Notes: generated from the letters alone by a model not told the origin. Numbered from the stretch's first letter, positions 1-9,375 are shown. The stretch: 64,000 nucleotides of DNA from Mobiluncus sp963511525 (GCF_963511525.1 NZ_CAUPIY010000004.1:140221-204220), one strand, 5' to 3'. Numbers and translations are program-made.

Positions 1-1
1 A

Positions 2-604
2 GCTCTGTTGCAACACACCAAGGACGTGCTAACTGAACCCGGTTTGGTGCTGCTGTTCGTCATTGCCGGCACCGCGTTAGGCGCTTATCAAAGCATCCTC
101 AACATGATGCCCTACCGTTTGACCGACGCGCCCTACTTCATGGCGACCTGGATTGTTTCCCTGATTTTCCTGGTCAACCTGTTCGGTTCGGTCGCAGCAT
201 CCGCGGCGGGCAGTCTGGCTTCCCGTTTTGGACGGCGCGCCGTCGTCCCGCTCGCCGGCATCATCTATTTGGTGGGGATTTTGATGACTTTGGCAAGGCC
301 GTTGTGGGCGATTTTTGCGGGGCTCATCGTGTTTACCATCGGGTTTTTTGCGGTTCATTCCGTAGCGACCGGCTGGGTCACGGCTCGGGCGGTGTCCGGG
401 GTGGGGGCCACCGGCCAGGCTTCGTCAGCCTACTCGATTGTTTACTATGCCGGCGGCTCGATTTTCGGCACCCTGGCTGGTTTTGGCTGGACCGCCCTAG
501 GTTGGCTGGGAGTGGTAGTAATTTCCGGTTCCCTGGCAGTCGTGGTCATAATCCTGGCTTTGATTTTGCGCCACATCAAGCCGCTGTCCGCCTCCGGGTA
601 CTGA
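2..604 (+). CDS. MFS transporter, C-terminal half (5' end outside window)
   Basis: The frame is open from the window edge to the TGA stop. A TTG at position 8 could be read as a start, but the protein looks truncated: about 200 residues give roughly six hydrophobic helices, half of a 12-helix major facilitator. The loop with SRFGRR after the second visible helix matches the conserved cytoplasmic loop between helices of this superfamily. Substrate cannot be told. The last 101 bp recur at 7049-7149 in a broken paralogue (92 of 101 identical by hand alignment). The gene converges on the ArsR-type regulator that follows, with only about 50 bp between them. Confidence 0.8.
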   Translation, partial: ALLQHTKDVLTEPGLVLLFVIAGTALGAYQSILNMMPYRLTDAPYFMATWIVSLIFLVNLFGSVAASAAGSLASRFGRRAVVPLAGIIYLVGILMTLARPLWAIFAGLIVFTIGFFAVHSVATGWVTARAVSGVGATGQASSAYSIVYYAGGSIFGTLAGFGWTALGWLGVVVISGSLAVVVIILALILRHIKPLSASGY

Positions 605-654
605 GCCGAGAGTTCCGCAATTCTGCAGCGCTTCTGGGGTTTCTCACCATCAAG

Positions 655-1137
655 TTACACGTGGGTGTGCCCGATAAAATGCAGCATCTGGTGCGCGGCA
701 GTGTCTTTCAGGGTGTAGCGCATCAAGCGCCCGTCACGATCGGCGCTAACCCAGCCTTCATCACGCAAGACCCGCAGCGCTTGTGAGGCTGCCGTCTGGG
801 TAATACCCGCCGCGTTAGCTAAATCCTGTACGCAAGAACCGGGATAAATATGCATATAAGACAGCAGCTTCAGCCGGGTTAAATCGGCTAGCAATTCGAA
901 GCGAGGTGCCCAGATGGTAGCAATCTCATCGATGTCTACCGGCTGCATTGGGGGGTGTGCCTGCCGGCCGTGGCGGGTCTGGTCTTCGTCGTAAGCTCCA
1001 TCGGGTTCATGAGGTGTTCCGGTTTCGCGGGGCATCAGCTCCGTATCCGCCGCGCACTGACATCCCGCACCGGTTCCATGTGGATGGGTCAAGGCTTCGC
1101 GCAGGGCACGAATCTCGGCGGCAGGCAGCTGGCTCAT
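655..1137 (-). CDS. ArsR/SmtB-family metal-sensing transcriptional repressor
   Basis: 160 aa. The C-terminal ~95 residues are an ArsR winged helix: the segment FELLADLTRLKLLSYM, the recognition helix QTAASQALRVLRDEGWV and the wing DRDGRLMRYTL. The last helix has DTAAHQMLHFIGH followed by THV, an Asp/His pattern like the alpha-5 metal site of NmtR and SmtB. The N-terminal ~60 residues are a Cys/His-containing extension (HGTGAGCQC), unusually long for the family; an internal start at the Met before QPVDIDEIATIW would give a standard length. GGAAGGAAAG lies before the ATG, so the long form is preferred. It is divergent from a nickel/peptide-type ABC importer, so regulation of that importer in response to Ni or Co is a reasonable inference. 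The metal is not proven. Confidence 0.8.
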   Translation of the reverse strand: MSQLPAAEIRALREALTHPHGTGAGCQCAADTELMPRETGTPHEPDGAYDEDQTRHGRQAHPPMQPVDIDEIATIWAPRFELLADLTRLKLLSYMHIYPGSCVQDLANAAGITQTAASQALRVLRDEGWVSADRDGRLMRYTLKDTAAHQMLHFIGHTHV

Positions 1138-1225
1138 GAATCTTTCCTTCCTAACACCTTTTCAATTGTGACATTATTCGCTTGATTTTGGCTCGTTATC
1201 TCTGGATTTCTCACCGTCAGGAGAA

Positions 1226-1252
1226 TTGCCCCGCTACTAACCGCATGATAAT
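1226..1252 (+). promoter_or_regulatory. Putative promoter of the ABC importer operon
   Basis: TTGCCC (1226-1231) and GATAAT (1247-1252) are separated by 15 bp, a slightly short spacing for a SigA-type promoter. It lies upstream of the palindrome at 1271-1286 and about 80 bp before the substrate-binding-protein gene. Seen in sequence only; no start site is known. Confidence 0.4.
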
Positions 1253-1270
1253 ATCTTTGCGAACTGACAT

Positions 1271-1286
1271 ATGTCTATGTAGACAT
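1271..1286. promoter_or_regulatory. Perfect 16-bp palindrome, likely ArsR-type operator
   Basis: ATGTCTA-TG-TAGACAT has 7-bp arms around a 2-bp centre. It sits in the divergent region between the ArsR-family gene and the ABC operon, just downstream of the proposed promoter. ArsR/SmtB repressors typically bind inverted repeats of this spacing overlapping the start site, so this is the best candidate operator. Confidence 0.55.
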
Positions 1287-1331
1287 TATTAACCCTGCGC
1301 GAAAGCAATACGTTACACACAAGGAGCAGCT

Positions 1332-2975
1332 ATGTCCCACCCCTGCCACCCTGGCAAATTCAGCATAAAAACCCTAGCGGTCAGCGGCGCCGCCGTGGCG
1401 TTAGCTTTGAGTCTTACCGCTTGTCAAGGGGGCTCCTCCGCGAAAAACCCCGCCGCTGGCACCGACAAAGTCACGGCCGCCGATGAAATCACTCTGGCGG
1501 ACGCTTATGAATTGGGAGGATACAACCCCACCAACGGCTACGCAGCACTCGGTGTATCCCCCATATATGAAGGCTTGTTGGGTTTGGAAAGCAAAGACCC
1601 TCATAAATTGCCGGAGCTGCGTCCGGTCTTGGCGACTACGTTGCCGACCTCTAACGCAGATAAAACCGAGTGGACCGTGGAAGTCCGTGACGGGGTAAAA
1701 TTCTCAGACGGCAGTGACTTCGACGCCCAAGACGTGGTGGCTAACTACAAAGAAGCTATGAATCCCGCCACAGCCTCGGAAATCGGAGCTTCTTTCGATA
1801 TGGTTGATCAGATTAACGCAGACGGGAATAAGGTCACTTTCAAACTAAAGTACCCTTACCCCGATTTCCCCTCTCGATTGTTGCTGGGACTGGCACCTGG
1901 TGAATATATGAAAGGTGGACTGGCGAGTGAATCTCCGCTGAACACCAAGCCCGTGGGCACCGGACCGTACGTCCTCGAAACGCTTGACAGCCAGAAAGCC
2001 GTGTGGATAGCGAACCCTAAATACTGGGGTAAGGCTCCGCAAGTCAAGAAGCTGACGACGGTGTATGTTCCCGATGACGCAGCTCGCGTGGCCCGGATTC
2101 GCACCAAGGAATTCGACGGGTCGATTATCCCCCCGGCTTTGGCAAACAGCCTGAAAGACCTCCCAGACTACCAGGTAGTATATGCGGATTCCGCAGACTG
2201 GCGCGGAATCAGCTTCCCCGGTAACAATGCGTTTTGTGCCGACCTGCAGGCTCGGATAGCCATGAATGAAGCCGTGAACCGTCCAGAAATCATCAAAAAA
2301 GTACTGTTTGGGGCGGGCAAACCAGCATACACTCCAGTTTCTGGGGTTTACGAGGCTTACGTCCCGGAAGCACAGTTTAAGTTTGACCTGGAGGGCGCCA
2401 AGAAGCGCCTGGATCAGGCCGGCTGGAAAGTCGGTGCGGACGGGATTCGCGAAAAAGACGGCCAGCGTGCCGCTTTCACCCTGGCTTACACCTCCAATGA
2501 CACAGTGCGCCGTGACCTTTCGGTGGCTTTCGCCGCCGCCATGAAACCACTGGGCGTAGACGTGAAACTGGAAGGAACGACTTGGGATGCGTTGGATGGA
2601 CGCCTGGACAAAGTCGGTATCTTGTTGGGCGGCGGCGACAAGCCGTACTCCATCGACACCCAGGTGTACTCAATTCTGCACACCCGCGAAGCAAACACCT
2701 CGCAGTACGATAACCCCGGCAACTACGGCTCTCCGGAAATGGATAAAATCTTGGAGCAGGCACGCAAATCCGGAGATGAATCCGAACGCGTGAAGCTATA
2801 CCAGCAAGCCCAAAAGCAGTATTTGGAAGCCCCAAACCACGTGTTCCTGGCATTCTTGCAACACACCTATGTCACCCGTGATGCCGGTTGGAAGACCGGG
2901 AATCTGACGGTAGAGCCGCACTCCCATGGCGTGAATTGGGGTCCGTGGTGGAACTTAGGGCAATGGGAGAAATAA
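1332..2975 (+). CDS. ABC importer substrate-binding lipoprotein (SBP_bac_5; nickel/peptide type)
   Basis: 547 aa. The N-terminus has a basic/hydrophobic signal ending in the lipobox LSLTAC with Cys31 as the lipidation site, so the mature protein is anchored outside the membrane. Family 5 binding-protein features follow: the early segment ASEIGASFDMVDQI, the motif RVARIRTKEFDGS, and the C-terminal block typical of DppA/OppA/NikA proteins. The length is normal. AAGGAG starts 11 bp before the ATG. It is the first gene of an operon with two permease genes, the second carrying the ATPases. Family 5 members bind peptides, nickel complexes or other small ligands. Nickel is favoured here only because of the adjacent metal-type ArsR regulator and the hydrogenase elsewhere in the window. 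Confidence 0.88.
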   Translation: MSHPCHPGKFSIKTLAVSGAAVALALSLTACQGGSSAKNPAAGTDKVTAADEITLADAYELGGYNPTNGYAALGVSPIYEGLLGLESKDPHKLPELRPVLATTLPTSNADKTEWTVEVRDGVKFSDGSDFDAQDVVANYKEAMNPATASEIGASFDMVDQINADGNKVTFKLKYPYPDFPSRLLLGLAPGEYMKGGLASESPLNTKPVGTGPYVLETLDSQKAVWIANPKYWGKAPQVKKLTTVYVPDDAARVARIRTKEFDGSIIPPALANSLKDLPDYQVVYADSADWRGISFPGNNAFCADLQARIAMNEAVNRPEIIKKVLFGAGKPAYTPVSGVYEAYVPEAQFKFDLEGAKKRLDQAGWKVGADGIREKDGQRAAFTLAYTSNDTVRRDLSVAFAAAMKPLGVDVKLEGTTWDALDGRLDKVGILLGGGDKPYSIDTQVYSILHTREANTSQYDNPGNYGSPEMDKILEQARKSGDESERVKLYQQAQKQYLEAPNHVFLAFLQHTYVTRDAGWKTGNLTVEPHSHGVNWGPWWNLGQWEK

Positions 2976-3976
2976 GCGCCGGAATAACTCTGCGCCAGGC
3001 GCGTCGCCACGAGCGACGCCACCAGGTGTGGATTTTGGTGCGCAACCGCCTGTTGGTGTTGCCGGTGCTGCTGGTGGCGATTTCAGTAGGTGTTTTCCTG
3101 CTCGCCGCCGTATCACCCTTGAACCCGCTGGTGGCGTACTTGGGGGATCGCTATCAGTTCCTCAGCGCCACCCAGCGGGAATCCATCGCGAAGGCACTTA
3201 ATTTGGATCAATCCTGGCACGGAGCCTGGTTGGCTTGGGCCAGCGATCTGATTCATGGCAATTTGGGGTATTCGCGCACCTATAATCAGCCCGTCGTGCA
3301 AGTCTTGGCAGAACGCTGCGAAGCCACCCTGGCGCTATCGGGTGTGGGTCTGGTTCTGGCTTTCGTGCTGAGTATCGTATTGGGGATACTCGGGCTGCGG
3401 TGGAACTGGCTGGGACGCGTATTCCAAGCTCTCATGCTGTTTGTCCAAGCCATCCCCCCGTTCGTGTTGGCTTTGGGAGCTGTGTTATTCCTGGCTTTGG
3501 GAACCGGATGGTTCCCCGCTGGGGGGCGCACAGGTCCAGATGCCACCTCGGCATGGGAGTGGTCGTATCTAATTTTGCCTGCCAGCGTGCTGGCGTTAAC
3601 CCAAATGCCGTGGATGCTGTTGACCTTGTGGGAACGCGCCCAAGAGAATCTCCATTCCGACTGGTGGAAAGCCGGGATTCAACGCGGGATTCCGCGAAGC
3701 ACCTTAATCCGCCGTTCTGTCCTGCCGCTGTCACTGGCTCCCACCATCACCATGGTGGGAATGCGCCTGCCGGAACTGATTGTCGGCGCGGTGCTGGTCG
3801 AGGAAGTGTTTTCTTGGGGTGGGCTGGCAGCCGCGCTGGTAGCTTCGGCAAAAGGATTGGATTTACCGCTGCTGACTTTCCTGACTTTGGCATCGGCGGC
3901 GCTGGTAATTATCGGCAATCTGGTCGCCGATGTTTTGTATCTCTATTTCGATCCACGGGTGCGATATGAATCTTAA
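2963..3976 (+). CDS. ABC importer permease 1 (DppB/NikB family)
   Basis: 337 aa from the ATG that overlaps the binding-protein stop by 13 bp. The longer reading from 2888 would overlap that gene heavily and adds no conserved sequence. A first helix (RNRLLVLPVLLVAISVGVFL) is followed by the extracellular loop with LGYSRTYNQPVVQVL, conserved in DppB/NikB proteins, then five further membrane segments. The cytoplasmic coupling (EAA-like) loop is near WWKAGIQRGIPRSTLIRRSVLP. It forms the heterodimeric pore with the permease domain of the next protein. Its stop overlaps the next start by 11 bp, so translation is probably coupled. Confidence 0.9.
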   Translation: MGEISAGITLRQARRHERRHQVWILVRNRLLVLPVLLVAISVGVFLLAAVSPLNPLVAYLGDRYQFLSATQRESIAKALNLDQSWHGAWLAWASDLIHGNLGYSRTYNQPVVQVLAERCEATLALSGVGLVLAFVLSIVLGILGLRWNWLGRVFQALMLFVQAIPPFVLALGAVLFLALGTGWFPAGGRTGPDATSAWEWSYLILPASVLALTQMPWMLLTLWERAQENLHSDWWKAGIQRGIPRSTLIRRSVLPLSLAPTITMVGMRLPELIVGAVLVEEVFSWGGLAAALVASAKGLDLPLLTFLTLASAALVIIGNLVADVLYLYFDPRVRYES

Positions 3977-6707
3977 GTTGACCTCCCCTTCTGCGCTGAG
4001 AAAGGCATTTAGTCCCAGTCGGCTGGCTTTCTATGCCCTGGTGTTGTTGCTGCTCTACGCCGCAATCTTGCCGTTTTTTGCCGGCACGGATTTGCACGAG
4101 GCGGATTTGTCACAAGCACGGTTGGCTCCCAGCGCCGCGCACTGGTTCGGCACTGACTTGGCGGGGCATGATTTGTTGGTGCGCGTGGCTTTGGGTCTGC
4201 GGGTCAGCATTTTCGTGGCGGCAGTCTGCGCCGTGGTTTCCACAGTAATTGGGGTACTCATCGGAGCCGTGGCAGCCTCCTGGGGTGGAAAAGTCGACTC
4301 GTTACTGATGCGTTTTACCGACACGATTAACGCGTTGCCCCAACTGCTGCTGGGCATTGCGATTGTGGCGTTTTACCCCGGTTCTCTCGTGGCGATTATC
4401 GCTTCGATTGCCTTGGTGCACTGGTCGCCGGTAGCGCGTATTGTGCGTTCGATTGCACTATCCACACGTGAATTGGAATATGTAGAGGCCGCGTATCTGG
4501 CGGGCGCGAGCCACTGGCAAGTGGCGCGCAAACACCTGCTACCTTCGGTATTCGGTCAGATGAAAGTCAGTGTCGTGCTGCTGTTCCCCCACGCAATTTG
4601 GCACGAATCTACCCTGTCTTTCCTAGGGCTGGGGATTTCCCCCGACCAGCCTTCGCTGGGCACCCTGCTAGAGGTGGCGCGCACGGAAATCCTGATTGGC
4701 TGCTGGTGGGAACTGGTGTTTCCGGCAGGCGCCTTGGTTTCGTTGACCCTGCTCATTTTCGGATGGGCCTCGGGTTTGGGCAAGGCTTCGCGCGGAGCAG
4801 CCGGAGAGGCAGATTCTGCAGAGTCCGACACATTAGTAGGGGATTTGAGTGTTGCCGCCAGCGGCGTTGCCCGGTGTGTGCATGAGGCTCCGGCCGGGGA
4901 ACCAGACGAAAATACCACCCCACCCGCCTTGGAATTCCGGGATTTGAGCGTGACGGTTCCCTGCTCTGGCTGGATTTCTGAGCAGCGTCATGAAGCCCCG
5001 ACTGACAGCACCGCCGCAACGCTAACATCGACAGCCAATTCCCCCACGGAACGCGACCTGGTTTTGGAAGACCACGTGAACCTACAGGTCAAGCCCGGTG
5101 AACTACATGTGCTACTGGGACAATCCGGAGCGGGGAAATCGATTCTGGCGAAAACCGCCACCGGGATGCTGCCCGGAAAGATGCAGGTCAGCGGCCAAGT
5201 CAGCGTCAGCGGGATAACACTGTATGGCAAAAACTGCCCGTGGCCAGCGATTCGCGGGCGTCTCATCGCGGTGGCGTCCCAATCCAGCGCCACAGCTTTT
5301 GCACCGAACCGTACCATTGGCGACCAACTGGAGGAGGCCATAAAACTACTACAGCATCGTAACTGGGCAGAGTTGCTTTCCGGGCAGACAGCCGAAGGCT
5401 TCGCTTCCTCAGAGGTAGACGACTCGGCTTCCACCAGGGATGCCACGCCACAGCGAACGGCGCAAGTCCCGTCTCGGGGTGAGGCCTCCGAGCCCGCAAC
5501 CGTGACCGAATTGTGCGAAATGACGGGCTTTCCCACGGACTCCCTCGCGGCTTATCCGCACGAGTTGTCCGGCGGCATGTTGACTCGGGCAAACCTGGCG
5601 CTGGCTTTGGCGGGGAACCCCGCAGTTTTGATTGCCGATGAGGTCACCGCCGGATTGGACGAAACACGCCGCGACCAGATTTGGCAGCTGTTGCGAAAGT
5701 TAGCAGACCGGGGTCTGGCAGTGTTGACCATCACCCACGATTTGGCGTTGTTGCTGGATTTGTCTCTGGCAGATCAGGTGACAGTGCTGGGTCACGGTCA
5801 GGTGTTGGAGCAAGGCACAGCAACGCAGGTGCTAGATACGCCACTGCATCCTTATACGCGGGAACTATTAGCAGCTTTGCCACGGAATATGGCACGAGAC
5901 GGGGTCTATGTATCCGGGCAGCACCACACTTCTGACAACGAGAGTCAACTCCTACTGGCGCCTGTGGAAACCGCAATCACCAGCACCAACTTGTCTGTAA
6001 CCGGAGAATCACCGCAGACATCCGACGTAACCCACGAAACCGTATTGGAAGTGCGCGACCTCACCGTCGGTTATCACGGAGTCCCGGTGGTGAAAGGCTT
6101 TAATCTCAGCCTGCACCGCGGCGAAACCGTGGGGTGGTTCGGAGACTCTGGTTGTGGCAAAACCACTACCGCCAGGGCGATTGCCGGACGCCTCACTCCC
6201 TTGGCAGGCCAGATTCGCTGGTGTGAATCAGGGGAAACGGCCACACTGCCAGGCAATAGCTCCGCCACCAAACAGCGCCCACGCGCGGCGGTGCAACCCG
6301 GAGTCGCGATGCTGTTCCAGTCGCCTCGGCGCTCCGTGAATCCGCGTTGGACACTGGGGCAAATCATTGAGGAACCGTTAGTTTACGCGGATGTTCCGCC
6401 CGATGTGCGGCGCGAGCAAGGCGCTAAAATCTGCAATGAGCTGGGGATTCCCTCTGAGTTCAGGCGGCGCTTCCCGGCGGAAGTCTCAGAGGGACAGCTG
6501 CAGCGCGTTGCTTTGGCCAGATGTTTATTGACCAATCCCACGGTGTTGATTTGTGACGAGGCCACTGCCATGCTGGACACTTTCAGTACCGCTAGCCTGG
6601 TGCGGGCGATTCAGCGACGCTCGGCGCGGGGGCTCGCGGTTATAGCGATTAGCCACGACCGGGAACTTCTGGATTACTGGGCTGATTGTAGCCTTGACCT
6701 GGACTAA
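3966..6707 (+). CDS. Fused ABC importer: permease 2 (DppC/NikC) plus two ATPase domains (DppD and DppF)
   Basis: 913 aa in one uninterrupted frame. Residues ~1-285 are a DppC/NikC-type permease with HWFGTDLAGHDLLVR after the first helix and the coupling loop EYVEAAYLAGASHWQ near residue 170. A first ATPase domain has Walker A GQSGAGKS near 385, signature LSGGM near 533 and Walker B AVLIADE near 552. A second has Walker A GDSGCGKT near 725, signature VSEGQ near 839 and Walker B TVLICDE near 859. Low-complexity linkers (about 290-325 and 655-690) join them. In most bacteria these are three genes (C, D, F). Both signature motifs depart from LSGGQ, but the Walker residues are intact, so the protein is probably functional. 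Confidence 0.88.
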   Translation: MNLKLTSPSALRKAFSPSRLAFYALVLLLLYAAILPFFAGTDLHEADLSQARLAPSAAHWFGTDLAGHDLLVRVALGLRVSIFVAAVCAVVSTVIGVLIGAVAASWGGKVDSLLMRFTDTINALPQLLLGIAIVAFYPGSLVAIIASIALVHWSPVARIVRSIALSTRELEYVEAAYLAGASHWQVARKHLLPSVFGQMKVSVVLLFPHAIWHESTLSFLGLGISPDQPSLGTLLEVARTEILIGCWWELVFPAGALVSLTLLIFGWASGLGKASRGAAGEADSAESDTLVGDLSVAASGVARCVHEAPAGEPDENTTPPALEFRDLSVTVPCSGWISEQRHEAPTDSTAATLTSTANSPTERDLVLEDHVNLQVKPGELHVLLGQSGAGKSILAKTATGMLPGKMQVSGQVSVSGITLYGKNCPWPAIRGRLIAVASQSSATAFAPNRTIGDQLEEAIKLLQHRNWAELLSGQTAEGFASSEVDDSASTRDATPQRTAQVPSRGEASEPATVTELCEMTGFPTDSLAAYPHELSGGMLTRANLALALAGNPAVLIADEVTAGLDETRRDQIWQLLRKLADRGLAVLTITHDLALLLDLSLADQVTVLGHGQVLEQGTATQVLDTPLHPYTRELLAALPRNMARDGVYVSGQHHTSDNESQLLLAPVETAITSTNLSVTGESPQTSDVTHETVLEVRDLTVGYHGVPVVKGFNLSLHRGETVGWFGDSGCGKTTTARAIAGRLTPLAGQIRWCESGETATLPGNSSATKQRPRAAVQPGVAMLFQSPRRSVNPRWTLGQIIEEPLVYADVPPDVRREQGAKICNELGIPSEFRRRFPAEVSEGQLQRVALARCLLTNPTVLICDEATAMLDTFSTASLVRAIQRRSARGLAVIAISHDRELLDYWADCSLDLD

Positions 6708-6875
6708 TCTGCGCCCCGCTGCGACATTAATTCCCTGTTTCGCCACCTTCTGCAGCCCTGCAGCATCGCGAAGCCGGTCATGATTTTCCGGAACCGGATT
6801 CCCCCGCCAAGCCGGTTATTTTCCCGCCGGAATATCCAAGTCGATGCCTTTCAGGATTTCTTTGCGGAACTCATC

Positions 6876-7149
6876 GTGGCCGAGGAAATCTGTCCGGCTG
6901 AGCTACCCAAAGCGGCGGGTTCCTACGTGGCCGGCACCGCGATTGGCGGCATGCTGGGCCGGATTATCTCCGGGTTTCTGTCTCACCTGGTGGGATGGGA
7001 CATGACCATCACTATTCTGGATTGCATCGGCGCGGTCGGCACGGTGCTGGCTGGGAGTGGTGGCGATTTCTGGTTCCCTGGCAGTTTTGGTCATCATCCT
7101 GGCTTTGATTTTGCGCCACATCAAGCCGCTGTCTGCCTCCGGGTACTAA
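6876..7149 (+). pseudogene. MFS transporter remnant with large internal deletion
   Basis: The 5' part encodes a classic MFS helix 4-6 region (VAEEICPAEL, then GSYVAGTAIGGMLGRIISG and a GWDMTITIL helix). It then jumps, out of frame, into the last 101 bp of an MFS gene, which encode the same C-terminus as the gene at 2-604 (ILRHIKPLSASGY). The middle of the gene (about helices 7-11) is missing and no credible start or RBS precedes it, so this is a deleted, frameshifted paralogue. Confidence 0.75.
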
Positions 7150-7245
7150 ACTTCGCGAAAACCAGTTAACCGTACCCACCCCGGACCTAAACTGTAACGG
7201 TGCGAGCGATGCTCGCGACACGTATCCCTAGTGAGGAACAATCAA

Positions 7246-9375
7246 ATGGCAGAACATGAAAAACCGGGGCTGGGTGAGCGGTTTAAATACCGTTTCGACA
7301 ACCTCATGTCCAAAGGCATGTTGGGGAAAATTTTCCTGCTGGGTCTGCTCAGCATCGTGTTTATTTTCATAATTTTTGTGTTGACCCGTATCTTTGAGCG
7401 CACGCCGATGGATCCGGGCAAACAGCTGTGGGTGACGCTGATGCGGACTTTTGACCCCGGCAACCTCAACGGGGACGAAGAAGTCTATTCAAAAGTTTTC
7501 GTGTTTTTCATGTTGTTAGCCACTCTGTACGGCATTTTTTTCTTGGCCACGTTTATTGGGATTATCAATAACGGCCTGGAAAACTACATGGATGCGCTCA
7601 ATCAGGGTAAATCTCATGTCCTGGAACGTAACCACACCGTCCTCTTGGGCTTCAACGAAATCGCGTTCAATATTTTGGAACAGCTTTTTCTGGCCAACCT
7701 CAGTGAACCCAAGAAAACTGTGGTGATTCTTTCCTCGGACCATGACCCGCAAGAGCTGGAAGACACTATCCACAACCGATTCCGCTTGGGTCTGCAAGAC
7801 GGAACCCCGCAGCGTAAGTACCAAAAACACACTCGGGTCATTTGCCGCAAAGGCGAAATTTACGCCGAAAACGATTTGGCGATGTGCTCCCTGGAACACT
7901 GCCATTCCGTCATCATCAACGCCAACAGTGACTTTTACACCATCAAAGCCATTATGGCTTGCCGGAAGTATCTGGAAAACGTGGCGGCCGGGTCGGAACA
8001 AAACCAACCGCGGCGCCCCGGGCCTCATATCACAGCGGTTATTCACCAGAAAAAGAACATTAATGCCGCTTATATCGCCGGCGGAGAGTTTCTCGAAGTC
8101 ATTTGCTACGAAGAGTTTATGTCCAGAATCATGGCGAATTCCGCTCGCCAGCCGGGGCTATCCCAAGTATTTAACATGCTGTTCAACTACCAAGATAGCG
8201 AAATTTACTCCGCCGATACCGCAAACCTGCGGCTTAACGGCACCCCCCTACCTCTTGAGAACATCCCGATTTATGAAATCAATCAATACCTTAAGAATGC
8301 GGTGGCTATCGGCGGTTATACGAGTCAAGGCGCGCCGCGGCTGAGCGTGGACGACAAACTCAATCGCCGGCAAATTCCTCACAGTCTGCTGTTTCCCTCC
8401 ATAGTCAACGAAACAAATCCGGGAACGCTGCGCGGTTTTGAGAAACTCTATCTGGTTGAGGAGGACAACGGGGTCGAGGAACTGACCGAGAAAGTCTGCG
8501 ATTGGTCAAATGATCCGAAGCCCTGGACGGTTCCGGATAAACCACGGGGCAACATCGTCATTATCGGGGCTAACGACCTGCTCCCCTCCGTGCTGGAGGG
8601 CTTTAGCGGATTCCTCAGCGACAATGCTTCAATTCTGGTGCTGGACAATGCCTCTAAGATTGCCCAAGCGAATAATTTTTGCCCCGAAGGTGTCGATGTT
8701 CGCTACGCGGCTTGCAATATCGATTCCTATGAGGAACTGGCGAAGTGGCTGCCCACTCCTGAACCCGCGTCCCCGGGCTGCGGCCCCAGCTGGGACTGCA
8801 CTCGCAGCATTTTGCTGCTGTCCGACTTCCAGTGGGAACAAGCCGACGAGGCACACCCCGACCCGGATGACTTGTACAACCGGATGAGTCTGGCGGATGA
8901 AAAAACGCTTTCGCGCCTCCTTTATGTCCGTCAACTCTGTACCCTGGCGTCCGAGCCTTACTCCATCACCTGTGAAATGAACCTTGAGCAAAATCGGAGA
9001 CTTGCCGAATACACCGGCAACGAGGATTATGTGGTGGGCACCAGCGTTACCGCCATGATTATTGCGCAAATCTCAGAGAGCCGCGATTTGTACCTAGTTT
9101 TCCGGGAGCTGCTCAGCCCCAACGGTTCCGAACTCTATATGCGCAAAGCTGGCTCCTACCTGGGATTTTCCGATTCTCCCAAAGCCTTCAACTTTTTTGA
9201 AATGTTGGCTCTCACGGCCCAAAAGAACGAAGTTCTGATCGGTTTTCGCCGCCGTGACACCGATGGCCAGTACGAAACGCCCGTCATCCTTCCGCCACGC
9301 TACGACGCTAGCGGCGCGCTGATTCGCTACACCATCCATCCTGAGGATTTGTTGGTCACCATCGCTGAACAGTAG
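7246..9375 (+). CDS. CASTOR/POLLUX-type ion channel with RCK-like NAD-binding domains
   Basis: 709 aa. The ATG at 7246 is chosen over a GTG at 7231 because GAGGAA lies 8 bp before it. Two N-terminal membrane helices (LGKIFLLGLLSIVFIFIIFVL near 25-45 and VFFMLLATLYGIFFLATFIG near 85-105) flank a pore loop with LMRTFDPGNL, as in CASTOR/POLLUX channels. The cytoplasmic part contains HTVLLGFNEIAFNILEQL, the Rossmann start of the first RCK domain, and NIVIIGANDLLPSVLEGF, the start of a second. Plant homologues are nuclear-envelope calcium/potassium channels; bacterial ones are poorly characterised. It stands alone with no operon partner. Confidence 0.8.
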   Translation: MAEHEKPGLGERFKYRFDNLMSKGMLGKIFLLGLLSIVFIFIIFVLTRIFERTPMDPGKQLWVTLMRTFDPGNLNGDEEVYSKVFVFFMLLATLYGIFFLATFIGIINNGLENYMDALNQGKSHVLERNHTVLLGFNEIAFNILEQLFLANLSEPKKTVVILSSDHDPQELEDTIHNRFRLGLQDGTPQRKYQKHTRVICRKGEIYAENDLAMCSLEHCHSVIINANSDFYTIKAIMACRKYLENVAAGSEQNQPRRPGPHITAVIHQKKNINAAYIAGGEFLEVICYEEFMSRIMANSARQPGLSQVFNMLFNYQDSEIYSADTANLRLNGTPLPLENIPIYEINQYLKNAVAIGGYTSQGAPRLSVDDKLNRRQIPHSLLFPSIVNETNPGTLRGFEKLYLVEEDNGVEELTEKVCDWSNDPKPWTVPDKPRGNIVIIGANDLLPSVLEGFSGFLSDNASILVLDNASKIAQANNFCPEGVDVRYAACNIDSYEELAKWLPTPEPASPGCGPSWDCTRSILLLSDFQWEQADEAHPDPDDLYNRMSLADEKTLSRLLYVRQLCTLASEPYSITCEMNLEQNRRLAEYTGNEDYVVGTSVTAMIIAQISESRDLYLVFRELLSPNGSELYMRKAGSYLGFSDSPKAFNFFEMLALTAQKNEVLIGFRRRDTDGQYETPVILPPRYDASGALIRYTIHPEDLLVTIAEQ

